A stretch of 6,024 nt of DNA from an uncultured Clostridia bacterium (GTDB lineage Bacteria > Bacillota > Clostridia > Oscillospirales > Oscillospiraceae). The stretch lies in the NCBI GenBank assembly GCA_946405655.1, contig CAMJHX010000084.1, forward strand, positions 1 through 6,024, given 5' to 3'. The notes beneath the pieces are model-generated. The model was not told the DNA's origin. It was given only the letters and a program-made list of their open reading frames with translations, and ran no database searches. Position 1 is the first letter of the stretch, and each line of letters opens with the position of its first letter. Positions 5,104-6,024 of this stretch are shown here, one piece after another. The position numbers and the translations under genes are program-made.

Positions 5104-6024
5104 TTACTCCTTTCCCTCCCGGCGCCGGCGCAGCAGCGCCTCGGCGCGGGCGAGGTCGTTTCTCGGCGCCGCGGAGGGCGCCGCCTTTGCAGGCTGCTTT
5201 CTCGCGCCGCCGCGCGGGTCGCCCTCCAGAATCTCGGCGAGCGTGTGCAGCCCCTTTTCGTGCCAGCTTAAAAGGATCTTGTTCAGATACGGCCATTTGA
5301 GCGCGCCCGCGCTGATCACCGTGCGGTCATAGCCCTCGGCGACGGCGTCATAGCCGAAGCCCATGTCCAGCCACGCCGAGAGATATTTTTTCTCCGACGG
5401 CGAGGGGGCGCGGCCTGTGATCTCCAGCGCCTCCATGAGCCGCGCCATGTCGCCGCGCCGCTGCTTCTGCCGCTCGATGTATTCCTCCGCGAGCTCCTGC
5501 GTCATGAGCTCGTTCTGCGCCCAGACGTAGGCCTCGCGCTCGACCATGCGCATCGTGGGGTTCCGGCCCGGGCCCTTTTCAGAGCGATAGGTGGTGAAGA
5601 CGTGCGTGATGAGCTCCATCAGCACCTCCACCGGCAGACCGAGATAGTCCTGCATGCCGAGCAGCGCCTGCGTCTCGGGCGTGGTGAGCTTGCGGCCGAA
5701 GAACTGCTCCGCGTGGCGGCAGACGCTCTGGAACGTCACGTCCTCGCGCACCCGGCGCACGAGATCCTCCGCCGTATACTGCGGCAGCTCGTCGGCAGGG
5801 GGGAGGGGCTTTTCCTCCTTCTTTCCTGCCACGAGACCGAGAGATGCGAGCTTCTCGAGCGCGGCGGTGAGCGCCTGCTCGGTCAGCCCGAGCGCGCCCG
5901 CCTGCAGCGGCCGCCCGCCGGTGCGCTGCAGCGCCAGATACACCAGCGCGCAGACCCCGTCGCGCGACTGCAGCAGCTTGTCAATATCCTCCGCCGGAAC
6001 CGAGATCGCCACCGGGCGGGAGAG
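5104..6024 (-). CDS. DnaD-domain replication initiation protein (5' end off window)
   Basis: The frame is open to the right edge. GTG 6012 is the first possible start inside the window, but only CTCTCCCGCCCG lies before it, with no ribosome site, so the true start is probably outside. Numbered from that GTG (302 aa), residues 1-65 look like a winged-helix region (LVYLALQRTGG, then LTEQALTAALEKLASLGLV). A first DnaD/DDBH2 domain spans about 79-165 (QSVCRHAEQFFGRKLTTPE then LLGMQDYLGLPVEVLMELI). A second spans about 188-262 and ends in YLNKILLSW (242-250), the typical YxxxIxxxW signature that contacts DNA and partner proteins. A basic tail (RRRREGKE) closes it. DnaD-type proteins act in primosome assembly at origins and stalled forks. 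The adjacent helicase loader 3 nt downstream supports that role here. A phage origin is possible but nothing phage-like is nearby. Confidence 0.92.
   Translation of the reverse strand, partial: LSRPVAISVPAEDIDKLLQSRDGVCALVYLALQRTGGRPLQAGALGLTEQALTAALEKLASLGLVAGKKEEKPLPPADELPQYTAEDLVRRVREDVTFQSVCRHAEQFFGRKLTTPETQALLGMQDYLGLPVEVLMELITHVFTTYRSEKGPGRNPTMRMVEREAYVWAQNELMTQELAEEYIERQKQRRGDMARLMEALEITGRAPSPSEKKYLSAWLDMGFGYDAVAEGYDRTVISAGALKWPYLNKILLSWHEKGLHTLAEILEGDPRGGARKQPAKAAPSAAPRNDLARAEALLRRRREGKE

Noticed and set aside
4024..5271. A 415-aa plus-strand open frame opposite the helicase loader and part of the DnaD-type gene
   Set aside because: It begins with a GTG inside the heptamer repeat and lies antisense to two genes with clear motifs. 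Its protein is low-complexity and Arg-rich, with no family resemblance. This is a GC-bias artefact.
4117..6024. Prophage replication module (DnaD-type plus DnaC-type genes)
   Set aside because: Such pairs occur in phages, but no phage gene is visible nearby, base composition matches the neighbours, and the pair also occurs as a chromosomal primosome operon in Clostridia.

Overview
This 6-kb window looks like ordinary chromosome from a GC-rich member of the Clostridia (Oscillospiraceae-like). That assignment is inferred from three things. A two-domain DnaD-type protein sits directly ahead of a zinc-ribbon DnaC/DnaI-type helicase loader. A DUF2804 protein closely matches the family consensus as I remember it. 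Coding sequence is strongly G/C-biased at third positions, while ribosome binding sites remain AGGAGG-like. Nothing points to a prophage, plasmid, CRISPR array or insertion sequence with a transposase.

Layout. A plus-strand gene of unknown function ends at 134. It converges with a long minus-strand block that fills the rest of the window, and a perfect 19-bp hairpin (135-174) separates the two as a shared bidirectional terminator. Transcription of the minus strand runs from right to left. First comes a DnaD-domain protein (5104 to beyond the right edge), then, 3 nt later, a DnaC/DnaI-like AAA+ ATPase (4117-5100). Next is a 128-nt gap holding a striking heptamer-built inverted repeat (4007-4113). 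It is followed by a DUF2804 protein (2951-3988), a GNAT acetyltransferase (2430-2957, overlapping by 7 nt) and a class 1 polyphosphate kinase (184-2433, overlapping by 4 nt if the TTG start is right).

How the genes work together. The first two minus-strand genes form a primosome pair: DnaD-type proteins remodel DNA and recruit partners, and the ATPase loads the replicative helicase. The last three overlap end to end, so they are probably co-transcribed and translationally coupled. Their shared purpose is unknown; only the polyphosphate kinase has a clear biochemical role.

The most unusual structure is the 107-bp inverted repeat between the two gene groups. Each 31-nt arm holds four GTGGAGT-type heptamers, and the arms match at 28 of 31 positions around a spacer with its own small hairpin. 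It could be a dispersed intergenic repeat or a regulatory or insulating structure. The second notable point is that the polyphosphate kinase has Gln where E. coli PPK has the second active-site His (His454). The other catalytic or Mg-binding positions I could align (Arg375, Arg405, His435, His592) are kept. I found no convincing new multi-gene system.
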